A stretch of DNA of 64,000 bases from Paenibacillus xylanivorans (GTDB lineage Bacteria > Bacillota > Bacilli > Paenibacillales > Paenibacillaceae). Positions 35,209 to 44,332 of the stretch are shown in pieces. A model generated the notes under the pieces. It was given only the letters and a program-made list of their open reading frames with translations. It did no database searches and was not told the origin of the DNA. A program made the position numbers and the translations under genes. Location: assembly GCF_001280595.1 (NCBI RefSeq), contig NZ_LITU01000045.1, positions 1-64,000 on the forward strand, written 5' to 3'. Every line of letters begins with the position of its first letter. Within the stretch, counting starts at the first letter, position 1.

Positions 35209-35820
35209 ATGGCAAGAACCGGACGTCCGCGCATTTTCGATCGGGATGAAGCTCTGTTGCAGGCGATGATGCTCTTTTGGGAGCAAGGATTCGAGGCCAC
35301 CTCATTACTCCAGCTTCGAGCAGCCATGGGGGATATTTCAGCAGCAAGCTTTTATGCAGCCTTTGAGTCCAAAGAAGCTCTGTATAAAGAAGCGGTAGAA
35401 CGATATATGGGTACGTTTGGACGTGTTACGGAAAGCTTCTCGGATCTTACGCTATCTCCAAGAGAAGCGATTGAAACAACTTTAAGAAGTACCGCCAAAA
35501 TGCAAACAGACACTGCACATCCATCTGGTTGTTTAATTGTGCTCTCAGCCAGCACATGTTCTTCCAAAAACAATCATATCCGTGACATTGCCGCCGATAA
35601 AAGAAAGCTGACTCGCAACCGCCTGCAGGATTGCATCCAGCGTGCTGTGGATATTGGTGAGATTCCTGCTTCCACGAATGTGGCAATGCTGACCACCGTT
35701 TTTGATACCTTTATGCAAGGGATTTCTACACAAGCTCGTGACGGCGTTCCTTTTGCAACACTTGATCAGGCTATCACCGAAATGATGGGCATCTGGGACC
35801 TTACTCAACATCCAGCCTGA
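35209..35820 (+). CDS. TetR-family regulator
   Basis: A 203-residue TetR/AcrR-type repressor. The N-terminus carries the helix-turn-helix (GRPRIFDRDEALLQAMMLFW then TSLLQLRAAMGDISAASFYAAFESKEALY), and the ligand-binding helices follow. It begins behind AAGGGGGAATCTCTT and is divergent from the MFS exporter, with two repeated sites between them. It likely senses the exporter's substrate and represses both genes. Confidence 0.9.
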   Translation: MARTGRPRIFDRDEALLQAMMLFWEQGFEATSLLQLRAAMGDISAASFYAAFESKEALYKEAVERYMGTFGRVTESFSDLTLSPREAIETTLRSTAKMQTDTAHPSGCLIVLSASTCSSKNNHIRDIAADKRKLTRNRLQDCIQRAVDIGEIPASTNVAMLTTVFDTFMQGISTQARDGVPFATLDQAITEMMGIWDLTQHPA

Positions 35821-35866
35821 CTTGTTTACTAACTGTTTCTTACTGACCGTTGAGGTGTTAAAAAAG

Positions 35867-35900
35867 CTAAAAAAGGCACTCCCAGGATTGGAAGTGCCTC
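35867..35900 (-). terminator. Terminator after the OsmC gene
   Basis: AGGCACT and AGTGCCT arms; on the minus strand a T run follows. It ends the amino-acid transporter operon and faces the TetR gene, whose transcript may also end here. Confidence 0.75.
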
Positions 35901-35927
35901 TTCAGTATAAAATTTACTCTTATGCCA

Positions 35928-36350
35928 TTATGGACGCGGAGTGTCTACCCCATTCAGAATCAGCTTGGGATGAATATCTGCGCTAAGTGAAGCGGAAACT
36001 GCACAATACTTCTCTTCAGCCATTTGGATGGCTTTCCATATCCGGTAGTCCGGAATATCGCCGTCCACCTTGAAGATTAGGTCAATGGCAGTAAAACCTT
36101 TCGGCATACCTTCACTGCGTGTACCTTGTGCTTCAATCTCAATACCAGTAATTTTGTCTAGGAAAGCGTCCAGAATCATCGTGATATCGATCCCCATACA
36201 ACCTCCGAGACCTGCCAGTAACAATTCCATGGGTGTAGCACCCTTACTGTCACCACCATAGGCAGCTGTAGCATCCATGCCAACCGCGTAGCCAGAGGGC
36301 CCTTCGGAAGTAAACGCGCGTTTGCCTTTCCATACAGTTGTTACATTCAT
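35928..36350 (-). CDS. OsmC-family protein
   Basis: The 140-residue OsmC/YhfA-type protein usually detoxifies organic peroxides or handles reactive thiol chemistry. The central motif LLAGLGGCMGIDITMIL contains one of the redox cysteines (Cys52 or so), and CAVSASLSADIHP near the end contains the second (KYCAVS). It starts 18 bases after the ABC ATPase gene, so it is co-expressed with an amino-acid importer, perhaps of cystine or another sulphur compound. Confidence 0.88.
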   Translation of the reverse strand: MNVTTVWKGKRAFTSEGPSGYAVGMDATAAYGGDSKGATPMELLLAGLGGCMGIDITMILDAFLDKITGIEIEAQGTRSEGMPKGFTAIDLIFKVDGDIPDYRIWKAIQMAEEKYCAVSASLSADIHPKLILNGVDTPRP

Positions 36351-36368
36351 GATGTTTATCCTTCTTTC

Positions 36369-37115
36369 TTAGAATTCAGTAATTTGCTGCAAGAAACGAC
36401 GTGTCCGTTCCTGGGTCGGGTGTTCAAAAAAGGCCTGTGGACTTGCTTCTTCCACAATTGATCCATCTGCCATAAAGACGATTTTGTTCGCCACATTCCG
36501 GGCAAACTTCAATTCATGCGTGACCACCAGCATCGTCATGCCTTCCTGTGCCAGCTCCTTCATGACAGAGAGCACTTCCCCCACCAGTTCAGGATCAAGG
36601 GCTGAGGTAGGCTCGTCAAACAGCATCACTTCAGGCTCCATGGCAAGTGCGCGAGCAATCGCTACACGCTGCTGTTGTCCACCAGACAAACGGGATGGAT
36701 ATGCATCCTGCTTGTCCGATAGCCCGACCCGATCCAGCAGAATCCTGCCGCGTTCGGCCGCTTCGTCCCGCTTGATTTTTTTCACCGTCACGAGACCTTC
36801 CATCACATTACCGAGCACCGTCTTGTGCGGATACAGGTTGAACTGCTGGAATACCATGCCGGTCTGCCGACGGATTTCTAACACCCGTGCCCGCTGGATT
36901 CGCTGCGAGTCGGCACTGTCCACTACGACTCCATTGACTTCAATCTTCCCGCCAGAGAGCTCTTCCAGACCGTTCAGACAGCGCAGCAACGTACTTTTGC
37001 CTGATCCACTGGGGCCCAGCAGAACAACAATATCTTTTGCATCGACATGCAGATCTATATTTGTGAGAACTTCATTTTTCCCAAAACGTTTGGTCAATCC
37101 TGTCGTTGTAATCAC
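36369..37115 (-). CDS. Polar amino-acid ABC transporter ATPase
   Basis: The 248-residue ATPase has Walker A GPSGSGKST, Q-loop QQFNLYPH, signature LSGGQQQR, Walker B VMLFDEP and switch His in VVTHEL. It is of the GlnQ/TcyN/ArtP type. It begins at a GTG at 37115 behind GGAGGGGAGAACCG, 16 bases after the permease gene. The importer is complete with one permease, one ATPase and one lipoprotein. Confidence 0.94.
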   Translation of the reverse strand: MITTTGLTKRFGKNEVLTNIDLHVDAKDIVVLLGPSGSGKSTLLRCLNGLEELSGGKIEVNGVVVDSADSQRIQRARVLEIRRQTGMVFQQFNLYPHKTVLGNVMEGLVTVKKIKRDEAAERGRILLDRVGLSDKQDAYPSRLSGGQQQRVAIARALAMEPEVMLFDEPTSALDPELVGEVLSVMKELAQEGMTMLVVTHELKFARNVANKIVFMADGSIVEEASPQAFFEHPTQERTRRFLQQITEF

Positions 37116-37131
37116 CGGTTCTCCCCTCCTA

Positions 37132-37776
37132 TCAGTAAGCCCGGGCCAGCCGGCGCTCCACTTGTTCCAGAATGGCCGAGAAGCCGATACTCATGATCCA
37201 GTAGATCACACCAATCGCCAGATAAAACGGCATATTCACCGCATATTGTGATACAAGCAATTGTGCTGACCGCAACAACTCGGTAACGCCAATCGCCGCC
37301 ACAAGTGATGTTTCCTTCAGCATGCCAATAAAGGTGTTACCCATCGGCGGGATGGCAATGCGCACAGCCTGCGGGAAGATAATCCGTCTCATCGCTTGAG
37401 CCGGGGTCATTCCCGTTGCGTATGCAGCTTCCGTCTGCCCTTTTGGTACAGCCTGAATGGCTCCGCGGAACGTCTCCGACAGAAACGCACCTGCATTCAG
37501 ACTCAGTCCCAGACATGCTGCGGTGAGCGATCCCAAGGTCACTCCATAATCGACCAGCCCGTAATAAATAACGAATAATTGCACCAGCAGCGGGGTTCCC
37601 CGCATGATGGATACGTAGAAACGGGCGATCATTCGAAGCCACATCGGCCCTTTCAGACGCGCGATAGCGACGAGCACCCCGATGATAAACGCAAAAAACA
37701 TTGAAATTACAGTCACATACAGCGTATAGTAAGCCCCCTTCAGAAAGAAGGGGATATTCTCAAATACCAGTTCCAT
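37132..37776 (-). CDS. Polar amino-acid ABC transporter permease
   Basis: The 214-residue membrane permease of the HisM/GlnP family has about five membrane segments. The family loop RGTPLLVQLFVIYYGL (about 59-74) and the EAA motif EAAYATGMTPAQAMRRIIFPQA (about 130-151) are clear. It forms a homodimeric channel with the adjacent ATPase. It starts behind GGGAAGATTTGATCC, 32 bases after the binding-protein gene. Confidence 0.93.
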   Translation of the reverse strand: MELVFENIPFFLKGAYYTLYVTVISMFFAFIIGVLVAIARLKGPMWLRMIARFYVSIMRGTPLLVQLFVIYYGLVDYGVTLGSLTAACLGLSLNAGAFLSETFRGAIQAVPKGQTEAAYATGMTPAQAMRRIIFPQAVRIAIPPMGNTFIGMLKETSLVAAIGVTELLRSAQLLVSQYAVNMPFYLAIGVIYWIMSIGFSAILEQVERRLARAY

Positions 37777-37808
37777 GGATCAAATCTTCCCTTCGCCTTG
37801 CAGGTTCA

Positions 37809-38660
37809 TTATTGCGCAGGCTCTTCACCAAACCATTTTTTGAAGATGGTATTGTACGTACCATCATCTTTCATGCCTTTGAGAGCATCATTCAGTGCTG
37901 CTACGAGTTCTGGATTGTCTTTGCGCACAGCAATTCCTGCCTGGTCACTCTTAATCGGTTCACCTACGGCTTTGATATTTAATCCGTTGGCATCCACAAT
38001 GGGTTTCAGCGCATACATGTTGTTGATTGTGGCATCAATCCGTCCAGCATTCAGGTCTTTGAGTGAAGAGATAACATCGTCATAGGTTTTAATCGTGAAG
38101 TCGCCCACTTTCGGCAGCACTTCATTACGCAGATACGTTTCATCATTTGTACCAAGACCTACGCCAATCGTTTTTCCTTTGAAATCTTCCAACTTGGTAA
38201 TATCATTGTTATCACTTTTCACAATGATTTTGACTTGGTTCGTAATATACGGATCACTGAAATCCAGTACTTTCTTCCGATCATCGGTAATCGTCATCTG
38301 GCTGATGATGGCATCCAGCTTTTTGGCTTGCAGACTTGGTGTCAGGCCGGAGAACTCCTGGGATACAAATTCAACCTCAACCCCAAGACGCTTCGCAACC
38401 TCACGTGCGATATCTGCATCGTAGCCGTCCATTTCTTTCTTATCATTCAGGAAGTTGTATGGTGCGTATGTGCCCATCATGCCCACTTTGATGACGCCAG
38501 CAGACTTGATCTGCTCCAGTTCATTATTCGCCTGTGCTCCATTACTGCTTCCATTGTCCGTAGCTTTACTGCCACAAGCGCTGAGTACCAGCACGGTCAT
38601 TAGCAGCAGGGCTGTTAAAGTCCATCCTTTACGGGATTTCATTCCATATGTTTTATTCAT
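37809..38660 (-). CDS. Amino-acid-binding lipoprotein
   Basis: The 283-residue SBP_bac_3 protein has a signal peptide with lipobox LSAC (cysteine about 29). The mature part has KVGMMGTYAPYNFLNDKKEMDGYDADIAREVAKRLG and SQMTITDDRKKVLDFSDPY, the amino-acid-binding family signatures. Ligand is uncertain; cystine or a related sulphur compound is suggested only by the co-transcribed OsmC gene. It heads a four-gene operon and starts after GAGAGGAAGTTAATGAC. Confidence 0.92.
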   Translation of the reverse strand: MNKTYGMKSRKGWTLTALLLMTVLVLSACGSKATDNGSSNGAQANNELEQIKSAGVIKVGMMGTYAPYNFLNDKKEMDGYDADIAREVAKRLGVEVEFVSQEFSGLTPSLQAKKLDAIISQMTITDDRKKVLDFSDPYITNQVKIIVKSDNNDITKLEDFKGKTIGVGLGTNDETYLRNEVLPKVGDFTIKTYDDVISSLKDLNAGRIDATINNMYALKPIVDANGLNIKAVGEPIKSDQAGIAVRKDNPELVAALNDALKGMKDDGTYNTIFKKWFGEEPAQ

Positions 38661-38820
38661 GTCATTAACTTCCTCTCATCCATGTAGTCATTTCTTCTTG
38701 AAACTTCTGTTTCCTGTCTTCTTAAACCGCAGGTGTACCCATTATTCCCTGCTGCTGGCTTAATCATGTGAATATTTAATCCAGTTGTTGAAAATAAAGC
38801 TTCGGGTACAGCACACCTTT

Positions 38821-39453
38821 TTATGTGCCGAGCAGTCCGTAAAACTCAAAGCTTGCCGCCTCCGCTGCGAGCGTTGTTGCGGTCATCGATGAGAACTCGC
38901 TGTGCAACTCCTCCGAGCCAAACAGCCAGCGCATAATCATGCCTTCTATCATGCTAACCAGCAGCGCAGCACGGAGCGGTACATCCATGGAATTGGGCAG
39001 CATGCCTAGCTCAATGGCCCGTTGCATGTTGTGACGAAACGCTTGTTCCACCGCACCCCGTGTCTCCTCGACCAGACGACGTACCGACTCTTCCGACACG
39101 ATGCCTTTGAGCAACAATTCCATAAAGTAACGATTGTCCGCTGCAAAGGAAAATAAATCGGTAAACAGCCGTTCCGAAGCTCTCACCATATCCTCAACCG
39201 ATCCGGCATCCTTGCGATAGCCTTGTCCGATCGCTTCAAGCAGCTCCTCCCTGCCGGTTAACACAATCTCCGAGGCAATGGCTTCCTTACTTTTGAAGTG
39301 CCAGTAAAAGGTGCCTTGCGCAACGCCGGCTTCCCGGACGATATCGGAAATTTTCGTCTGATGGTAGCCCTGTGTCGCAAAACGCTCCATCGCTATGCGT
39401 ATAATTTGGTCCCGGCGTTCTTCACCGGGTTCCAAATGATTGTTTTTAGACAT
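38821..39453 (-). CDS. TetR-family regulator
   Basis: A 210-residue repressor with a typical helix-turn-helix (RIAMERFATQGYHQTKISDIVREAGVAQGTFYWHFKSKEAI). Its ligand-binding half is TetR_C-like. The start is behind CGGGAGGATAAGCAA. A repeated GACT motif at 39469-39490 covers its upstream region and may be its own operator. It is divergent from uppP, 215 bases away; whether it controls uppP is unclear. Confidence 0.88.
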   Translation of the reverse strand: MSKNNHLEPGEERRDQIIRIAMERFATQGYHQTKISDIVREAGVAQGTFYWHFKSKEAIASEIVLTGREELLEAIGQGYRKDAGSVEDMVRASERLFTDLFSFAADNRYFMELLLKGIVSEESVRRLVEETRGAVEQAFRHNMQRAIELGMLPNSMDVPLRAALLVSMIEGMIMRWLFGSEELHSEFSSMTATTLAAEAASFEFYGLLGT

Positions 39454-39468
39454 TTGCTTATCCTCCCG

Positions 39469-39490
39469 ATTGATCAGTCAGTCAGTTAAT
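39469..39490. promoter_or_regulatory. GACTGACTGATCA-type operator before the TetR gene
   Basis: On the minus strand TTAACTGACTGACTGATCAA contains tandem TGAC and the TGATCA palindrome, 16 bases upstream of the start. TetR autoregulatory sites often look like this. Confidence 0.5.
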
Positions 39491-39668
39491 GTATATCCTA
39501 TTGGATAACTAGGTTTTTGTCAATATGGTTTTAAACAATTCATTACAAGCATAAGTTGAAGTTGGGCGCATTTGTGATCATAATAGATGATAGCCTTGTT
39601 CAAATGAACGGGCATTGTCAAGCAGGACAGCCTGTTTGCTGTCATCTGCATTTCAAGGAGGAAGAGAA

Positions 39669-40481
39669 TTGGACTTTATATCATCGATTATTATGGGCAT
39701 CATCGAAGGTTTGACTGAGTTTTTGCCCGTGTCCTCGACCGGACACATGATTCTGACCGCCCACTTGCTGGGATTATCGGAGGACAACGAGTCAGTCAAA
39801 ACGTTTGAGGTGGTTGTGCAACTCGGAGCTGTACTTGCTGTCGTTGTGCTGTACTGGAACAAATTCATTGATATGTTCCGCTTCACCGGAGGCAAACGGA
39901 GCTACACCTCCCGTCTGAACCTCATACATATCTTCTTGGCGATGGTTCCTGCCGTGGTCATTGGACTTGTATTCCGGGACTGGATCAAGGCGCATCTGTT
40001 TGGTGCACAAACGGTACTGTACAGTCTCGTTATTGGTGGTATTCTGATGATTGTGGCTGAACGTTGGAGCCACCGAAGTGAGCGCATTACAACCCATGAT
40101 GTAGACGATATTACGTATAAACAAGCATTTGTTGTGGGACTTTTTCAGATTCTCGCATTATGGCCAGGCTTCTCCCGTTCCGGTTCGACGATCTCCGGTG
40201 GACTGTTCGCAGGGGTAAGCCGGGTTGCTGCAGCTGAATTTACATTCCTGGTCTCGGTGCCGATTATGATTGGAGCCACAGGATATGATCTGTACAAAAG
40301 TATCGATCACCTGAATACCAGCGATTTACCGATCTTCGCGATTGGATTCATTGCCGCTTTTATCGTAGCCATGCTTGCCATCAAGACGTTCCTGTCCATT
40401 TTGAAAAAACTGAGTCTGACCGTCTTTGCAGTTTATCGCTTCGTGCTGGCAGCCGTATTCTTTTTCATTTTAATGATGTAA
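39669..40481 (+). CDS. uppP: Undecaprenyl-diphosphatase
   Basis: The 270-residue membrane enzyme (BacA/UppP family) dephosphorylates undecaprenyl diphosphate so the lipid carrier of wall synthesis can be reused; extra copies give bacitracin tolerance. Conserved motifs are [18 protein letters not shown] near the start (residues 9-26) and [15 protein letters not shown] (about 173-187). The start is a TTG at 39669, seven bases after AAGGAGG; the longer frame has no ribosome site and would add non-family residues. It is monocistronic. Confidence 0.94.
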   Translation: MDFISSIIMGIIEGLTEFLPVSSTGHMILTAHLLGLSEDNESVKTFEVVVQLGAVLAVVVLYWNKFIDMFRFTGGKRSYTSRLNLIHIFLAMVPAVVIGLVFRDWIKAHLFGAQTVLYSLVIGGILMIVAERWSHRSERITTHDVDDITYKQAFVVGLFQILALWPGFSRSGSTISGGLFAGVSRVAAAEFTFLVSVPIMIGATGYDLYKSIDHLNTSDLPIFAIGFIAAFIVAMLAIKTFLSILKKLSLTVFAVYRFVLAAVFFFILMM

Positions 40482-40502
40482 ACATATCTTCGAGTCATGT
40501 AA

Positions 40503-40556
40503 CAAAAAAACAATGGCGACCTGTTCCCTTCGGAACCTGGTCGCCATTTTTATTTT
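40503..40556. terminator. Bidirectional terminator after uppP
   Basis: AATGGCGACC pairs with GGTCGCCATT, with A and T runs outside, 30 bases past the uppP stop. Confidence 0.88.
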
Positions 40557-40621
40557 ACGCAACCTCATCAACAACCCGATTTCGCTTCCACTTTAAACAT
40601 TCCCTTCTCTTTTCCAATAGC

Positions 40622-40656
40622 AAAAACACCCCTTATCAGCGATAAGAGGCGTTTTG
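40622..40656 (-). terminator. Terminator of the thioredoxin-like gene
   Basis: A 12-bp stem (ACGCCTCTTATC with GATAAGGGGTGT, three G-U pairs) and a three-base loop are followed by TTTTTG on the minus strand. Confidence 0.78.
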
Positions 40657-40689
40657 TATGACTACTGCGATCTAAACGAACTGATTCCG

Positions 40690-41016
40690 TTATACCTTGG
40701 ACTCCAAAGTCTGCAGGTACTCTGAGATTTGAGTAGGCGTTTTTGCCCATTTGCTATGCAGATGCGCAATTTTCTTGCCGTTCTGGAATACGAGCAGGCT
40801 TGGAATGCCGCGTACACCGTTCTCTTCAGCAAACGGCAGGAACTCTTCTGCATCCAGGGCATAGAAGGTTTTATCTGCATGCTGGTCGATAACGTCCCCG
40901 ATAAAGCGATCCAGGTTTTTGCAATCCGGACACCAGGTTGTATCAAATTTAATGACGGTAAGACCGTCAGAATTGATTGTATCGCGATATTGTTGCTCAC
41001 TTTGAATTCTTTCCAT
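40690..41016 (-). CDS. Thioredoxin-family protein
   Basis: The 108-residue thioredoxin-fold protein has the redox motif Cys29-Pro-Asp-Cys32 (TTWCPDCKNLDR) and the cis-proline loop GIPSLLVF. CPDC in place of CGPC marks it as one of the small thioredoxin-like proteins and not the main thioredoxin. No signal peptide, so cytoplasmic. It starts behind GGGAGAGAAGACAT and stands alone. Confidence 0.9.
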   Translation of the reverse strand: MERIQSEQQYRDTINSDGLTVIKFDTTWCPDCKNLDRFIGDVIDQHADKTFYALDAEEFLPFAEENGVRGIPSLLVFQNGKKIAHLHSKWAKTPTQISEYLQTLESKV

Positions 41017-41100
41017 ATGTCTTCTCTCCCTTATTTGATTCTTTATGGTTGACCTTCATTGTACCTTGTATAGTTACAATTGAAAATAGGCTGCTAACGT

Positions 41101-42009
41101 TTAACGGTGCTGCTTGTACAGATTGGCGGGGCTAGACTCCCGTATTTCGTTAATCTCCGCAGCCGTAAGTGGTGCGGATTCCGATGCTGCGATATTATGC
41201 AATAACTGCTCTCTCGAACTGGCACCTGGCACAACAGCAGCAACAGCCGGATGCGCTAGCGCATAACGAATGGCCGTTTGAGCCATGCTGCGATTGTCTG
41301 TAACCAAACGGCTCAGTCCTTGGCGTATGGTATGCAACTCCTCAGGTGTATAATCCAGATAACCTTTATCTGCCTTGGCAGCACCAGAATCGGCGAGAAC
41401 CCCACTTGCCACAGGTCCACGAGCGATAACACTAATGCCCTTTTGCTCCAATAAAGGCAGTACTTCCTCTTCAGCCCGGCGATCCGCTACGCTGTATTGA
41501 TTCATCACGCCGACAATGGAAGCCCGTTGTACATATTCACGAATTACGTTAGGCCGGATAGAGGATATACCGTAATATCGGATAAGACCTTCCTGCTTCA
41601 GTTCCTCAAAGGCTTCGATCGTCTCTTCGATTGGATCATCCATTGTGCCGCCATGCAGCTGATACAGATCAATATAATCCGTCTGAAGCCGTTTCAGGCT
41701 GTCTCGTACAGCTTGTTTAATATAGGCTTTGGACGGGTCCCATGACCAGCCTTCTTTTCCCGGTATGCGACGATTTCCAACCTTGGTTGCCACAATGACC
41801 TGATCCCGACGTCCCTGAATGGCCTGGCCCACGATTTCCTCGTTTTGTCCTGCATCATACAGGTCAGCGGTATCCAGAAGATTAGCACCACGATCCAAAG
41901 CTTCATGAATCAGGGCTACGGCAGGTCTCACTTCGGTTCCAAGCGACATGCAACCTAGCCCAATTTCACCAACCATGAGTTCGGATGAACCCAGACGATT
42001 TTTCTTCAT
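41101..42009 (-). CDS. Aldo-keto reductase
   Basis: The 302-residue enzyme is an NADPH-dependent aldo-keto reductase (TIM barrel). Catalytic residues appear as Asp and Tyr in LLDTADLYDAGQNEEIVG, Lys in VIVATKVG, and His in YQLHGG. NADPH-binding serines lie in PGASSREQL near the end. The substrate is unknown. The ATG at 42009 follows GGAAGGGGATGTACAACAT; upstream in-frame codons lack a ribosome site. Confidence 0.9.
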   Translation of the reverse strand: MKKNRLGSSELMVGEIGLGCMSLGTEVRPAVALIHEALDRGANLLDTADLYDAGQNEEIVGQAIQGRRDQVIVATKVGNRRIPGKEGWSWDPSKAYIKQAVRDSLKRLQTDYIDLYQLHGGTMDDPIEETIEAFEELKQEGLIRYYGISSIRPNVIREYVQRASIVGVMNQYSVADRRAEEEVLPLLEQKGISVIARGPVASGVLADSGAAKADKGYLDYTPEELHTIRQGLSRLVTDNRSMAQTAIRYALAHPAVAAVVPGASSREQLLHNIAASESAPLTAAEINEIRESSPANLYKQHR

Positions 42010-42097
42010 ATGTTGTACATCCCCTTCCATACGTTCTGCAAGTTTCCATTGTATCATTCTTGCTGGCAAAAATCGCATATGACATATGAGCGCACAC

Positions 42098-42128
42098 AAA
42101 AACCCGGGACCTTACCAGCTCCGGGCTT
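42098..42128 (-). terminator. Terminator after the small 57-residue gene
   Basis: GCCCGGAGCT and CCCGGG form a stem followed by TTTTTG on the minus strand. Confidence 0.65.
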
Positions 42129-42162
42129 CTCATGCTAATTGACTCCTATACCAAAATCTATT

Positions 42163-42336
42163 TTAAATCACACGTGAACCTTTTTTGCTTCCATAAGACG
42201 GTTTTGAAGATGAACTTGAATTTTTCATCAGTCCTGATACCGTATTGAACAGCTTATCCCTTGCTTCTTTGTTCCTCATCAAGTAAGTTACGCCTGCTCC
42301 AATGGCTGTTACAATGATTCCACTTTTCTTAGACAT
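42163..42336 (-). CDS. Small basic protein, unknown function
   Basis: A 57-residue product beginning MSKKSGIIVTAIGAGVTYLMRN, a weakly hydrophobic N-terminal helix, then a Ser/Lys-rich tail with SSSSSKPSYGSKKGSRV. It may be a small membrane-associated protein. The start follows AGGAGGAACAACAT, a strong ribosome site, and a terminator follows the gene, so it is very likely real. Confidence 0.75.
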   Translation of the reverse strand: MSKKSGIIVTAIGAGVTYLMRNKEARDKLFNTVSGLMKNSSSSSKPSYGSKKGSRVI

Positions 42337-42451
42337 ATGTTGTTCCTCCTTCAGGATTAATGTACATCGTGTCTTGCTTGAGATTACCCTGTAGGAGAAA
42401 AACGAAACGTCTGATGCGATCGCTAAAATTAAAGAGTGAACCATTATAACG

Positions 42452-42484
42452 TAAAAAATGGCCGCCTGAATATTCAGGAGCCAT
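42452..42484 (-). terminator. Terminator of gpmA
   Basis: GGCTCCTGAA pairs with TTCAGGCGGCC around a short loop, then TTTTTT on the minus strand. Confidence 0.78.
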
Positions 42485-42556
42485 CTTCTAACATGCTGTA
42501 TAAGTTGAACTCATTGTTACTACAGTGAATTGTGCACGGTTAGAACAATTGTCCAA

Positions 42557-43300
42557 TCAATCCGACGGTGGTGCGACATGAGTCATTTCCTCATGTTTGT
42601 ACGTGGAACCATCCGCAGTCAGGTAAAAGTGACCGATCGGATGTAAGTCTTCATCCAGTTCATAAACCAACGGAATGCCTGTCGGGATATTAAGCGCCAT
42701 TACGTCCGCTTCGGACATTTGGTCCAGATGCATGACGAGTGAACGGAGCGTATTACCGTGCGCGGAGATCAGTACCCTTTTGCCTGCTGACACAACCGGT
42801 TTGATCTCTGCATTCCAATACTCCAGTACCCGCTTCGATGTATCCATCAAATTCTCGGTACGCGGGATGGTGCAGCCAAGCCGTTGATACTTGTCCTGAT
42901 CCTGAACATAACGATCATCTGTTTCGTCCAGGGCCGGGGGAGATACGCTAACAGAGCGTCTCCACTCCTTCACCTGCTCCTCGCCGTACTTCAGCGCAGT
43001 CTGCTGTTTGTTCAGTCCTTGCAGTGCCCCATAGTGACGTTCATTCAGTTTCCACGTCTTGGTGATTGGAATCCACATCCGGTCCATCTCATCGAGTGCA
43101 ATGTCCAGTGTTCGAATGCAGCGTTTAAGTACCGAAGCATAGGCGTAGTCAAAATCAAAACCCTGTTCCTTCAGGATCTTTCCCGCTTTACGTGCTTCTC
43201 CGTATCCATCGGTCGTCAGATCCACATCCGTCCAACCGGTAAAACGGTTCTCCACGTTCCACATACTCTGTCCATGGCGAATCAATACAACTCTGTACAT
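42557..43300 (-). CDS. gpmA: 2,3-bisphosphoglycerate-dependent phosphoglycerate mutase
   Basis: The 247-residue glycolytic enzyme interconverts 3- and 2-phosphoglycerate. The phospho-histidine is in [10 protein letters not shown] (His9), followed by [11 protein letters not shown], the acidic [13 protein letters not shown] loop and the second catalytic His in [11 protein letters not shown]. Length is normal for dPGM. It starts behind GGAGGATTCACACTT and is a single gene. Confidence 0.95.
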   Translation of the reverse strand: MYRVVLIRHGQSMWNVENRFTGWTDVDLTTDGYGEARKAGKILKEQGFDFDYAYASVLKRCIRTLDIALDEMDRMWIPITKTWKLNERHYGALQGLNKQQTALKYGEEQVKEWRRSVSVSPPALDETDDRYVQDQDKYQRLGCTIPRTENLMDTSKRVLEYWNAEIKPVVSAGKRVLISAHGNTLRSLVMHLDQMSEADVMALNIPTGIPLVYELDEDLHPIGHFYLTADGSTYKHEEMTHVAPPSD

Positions 43301-43371
43301 AAGTGTGAATCCTCCTTCCTTGAAATCATTACCCGCAGGGCGAGCCGGATATGCCCATGATATGTGAAATA

Positions 43372-43956
43372 TTAATAGTAAGGTGCCATCATCAGATATA
43401 CAACTACACCCGTAGAACTAACGTAGAGCCAGATTGGCATCGTCCAGCGAGCAATTTTACGGTGTTTCTTCAATTGATTCGTCCATCCCCATACCAGCGT
43501 GAACAGAGCAAGCGGCACAATAATGGCTGCCAGTATGCTGTGTGTAATCAGAATGAAGAAATAAATGGAACGAATGATGCCTTCTCCGCCGTATTTGGAC
43601 GTTTCAGGAGATAGATAATGAAACGACAAATACGTAACAAGAAATAAAAGAGTCGTTGAGAATGCAGCAAGGATGAACCGTTTATGCAATTTTACATTCC
43701 GTTTGATGATTGCAATCAATGCCGCCAACAGAAAGATGAAGGTGAAGCTGTTGAACACGGCGTTAAACCGCGGCAAAATTGTAATGTCAAAGGCCACATC
43801 GCCTTTGTATCCGATAGACGGTGCAAAGAACAACAATAAAATAATGACGTTGGCGAGAATGGAAATGGTAATAATGAGACCTGCGAAATTTTTATTACTG
43901 GTCGGGGCAATCTGATTGGATTGAATGTTCGGGTCCCCTTTGTCCTGTTTGCCCAA
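43372..43956 (-). CDS. DUF420 membrane protein, CtaM/YozB-like
   Basis: The 194-residue protein has five predicted membrane segments and the DUF420 look ([32 protein letters not shown], then [14 protein letters not shown]). Family members CtaM of Staphylococcus and YozB of Bacillus are needed for heme-copper oxidase function or assembly, which fits the qox operon in this window. It is not linked to qox. It starts at a TTG at 43956, eight bases after GAGGAGG. Confidence 0.85.
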   Translation of the reverse strand: MGKQDKGDPNIQSNQIAPTSNKNFAGLIITISILANVIILLLFFAPSIGYKGDVAFDITILPRFNAVFNSFTFIFLLAALIAIIKRNVKLHKRFILAAFSTTLLFLVTYLSFHYLSPETSKYGGEGIIRSIYFFILITHSILAAIIVPLALFTLVWGWTNQLKKHRKIARWTMPIWLYVSSTGVVVYLMMAPYY

Positions 43957-44113
43957 TGAAAAATCCTCCTCATATCCTAACTTCTATGTTCTATCTCATT
44001 ATATCTTGCCATTTCTCGACTGTTAAGTGACAACACTCTGAACAAAAAGCCTCGTTAGGTACCTTTAAAGTGCCCTCTTAAGGCTATTTTCATCAAAAGC
44101 TCACCTTGACTAG

Positions 44114-44142
44114 TTTACCCCATCCTGTATTTGTGGTATAAT
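44114..44142 (+). promoter_or_regulatory. Promoter of the antiporter gene
   Basis: TTTACC, a 17-base spacer, and TATAAT preceded by TGG (extended -10). Transcription would start near 44150, giving a leader of about 180 bases. Confidence 0.65.
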
Positions 44143-44171
44143 TAATGCAATTAATCACATACGCGTTGAAC

Positions 44172-44260
44172 TGGAGGAGCCTGTCACCAAGGGCCCTCCT
44201 TGTCTTTTTTCAGGCATAAAGCGGCACTCTAAACAAGCGCTGTTTTATGCCTTTTTCTGT
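44172..44260 (+). promoter_or_regulatory. Leader with two tandem terminator-like hairpins before the antiporter
   Basis: The first hairpin (GGAGG with CCTCC, or alternatively CAAGG with CCTTG, about 44173-44202) is followed by TCTTTTTT. The second pairs AGGCATAAA (44212-44220) with TTTTATGCC (44243-44251) and is followed by TTTTT. Both lie between a strong promoter and the coding region, so the antiporter may be under attenuation, or a short RNA may be made. I could not fit it to a known riboswitch. The 43957-44332 gap holds only this and the promoter. Confidence 0.5.
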
Positions 44261-44332
44261 TCTTAAAGCTTGGAATGATCCCCCCTTGGACAGGTAATCC
44301 TATAAACGCTACTGCTGGAGAGGAGCACACCT

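Noticed and set aside
44172..44260. Known riboswitch (ydaO c-di-AMP or sodium type) before the antiporter
   Set aside because: I could not place the conserved core of either class in the leader; kept only as an unassigned attenuator-like region.
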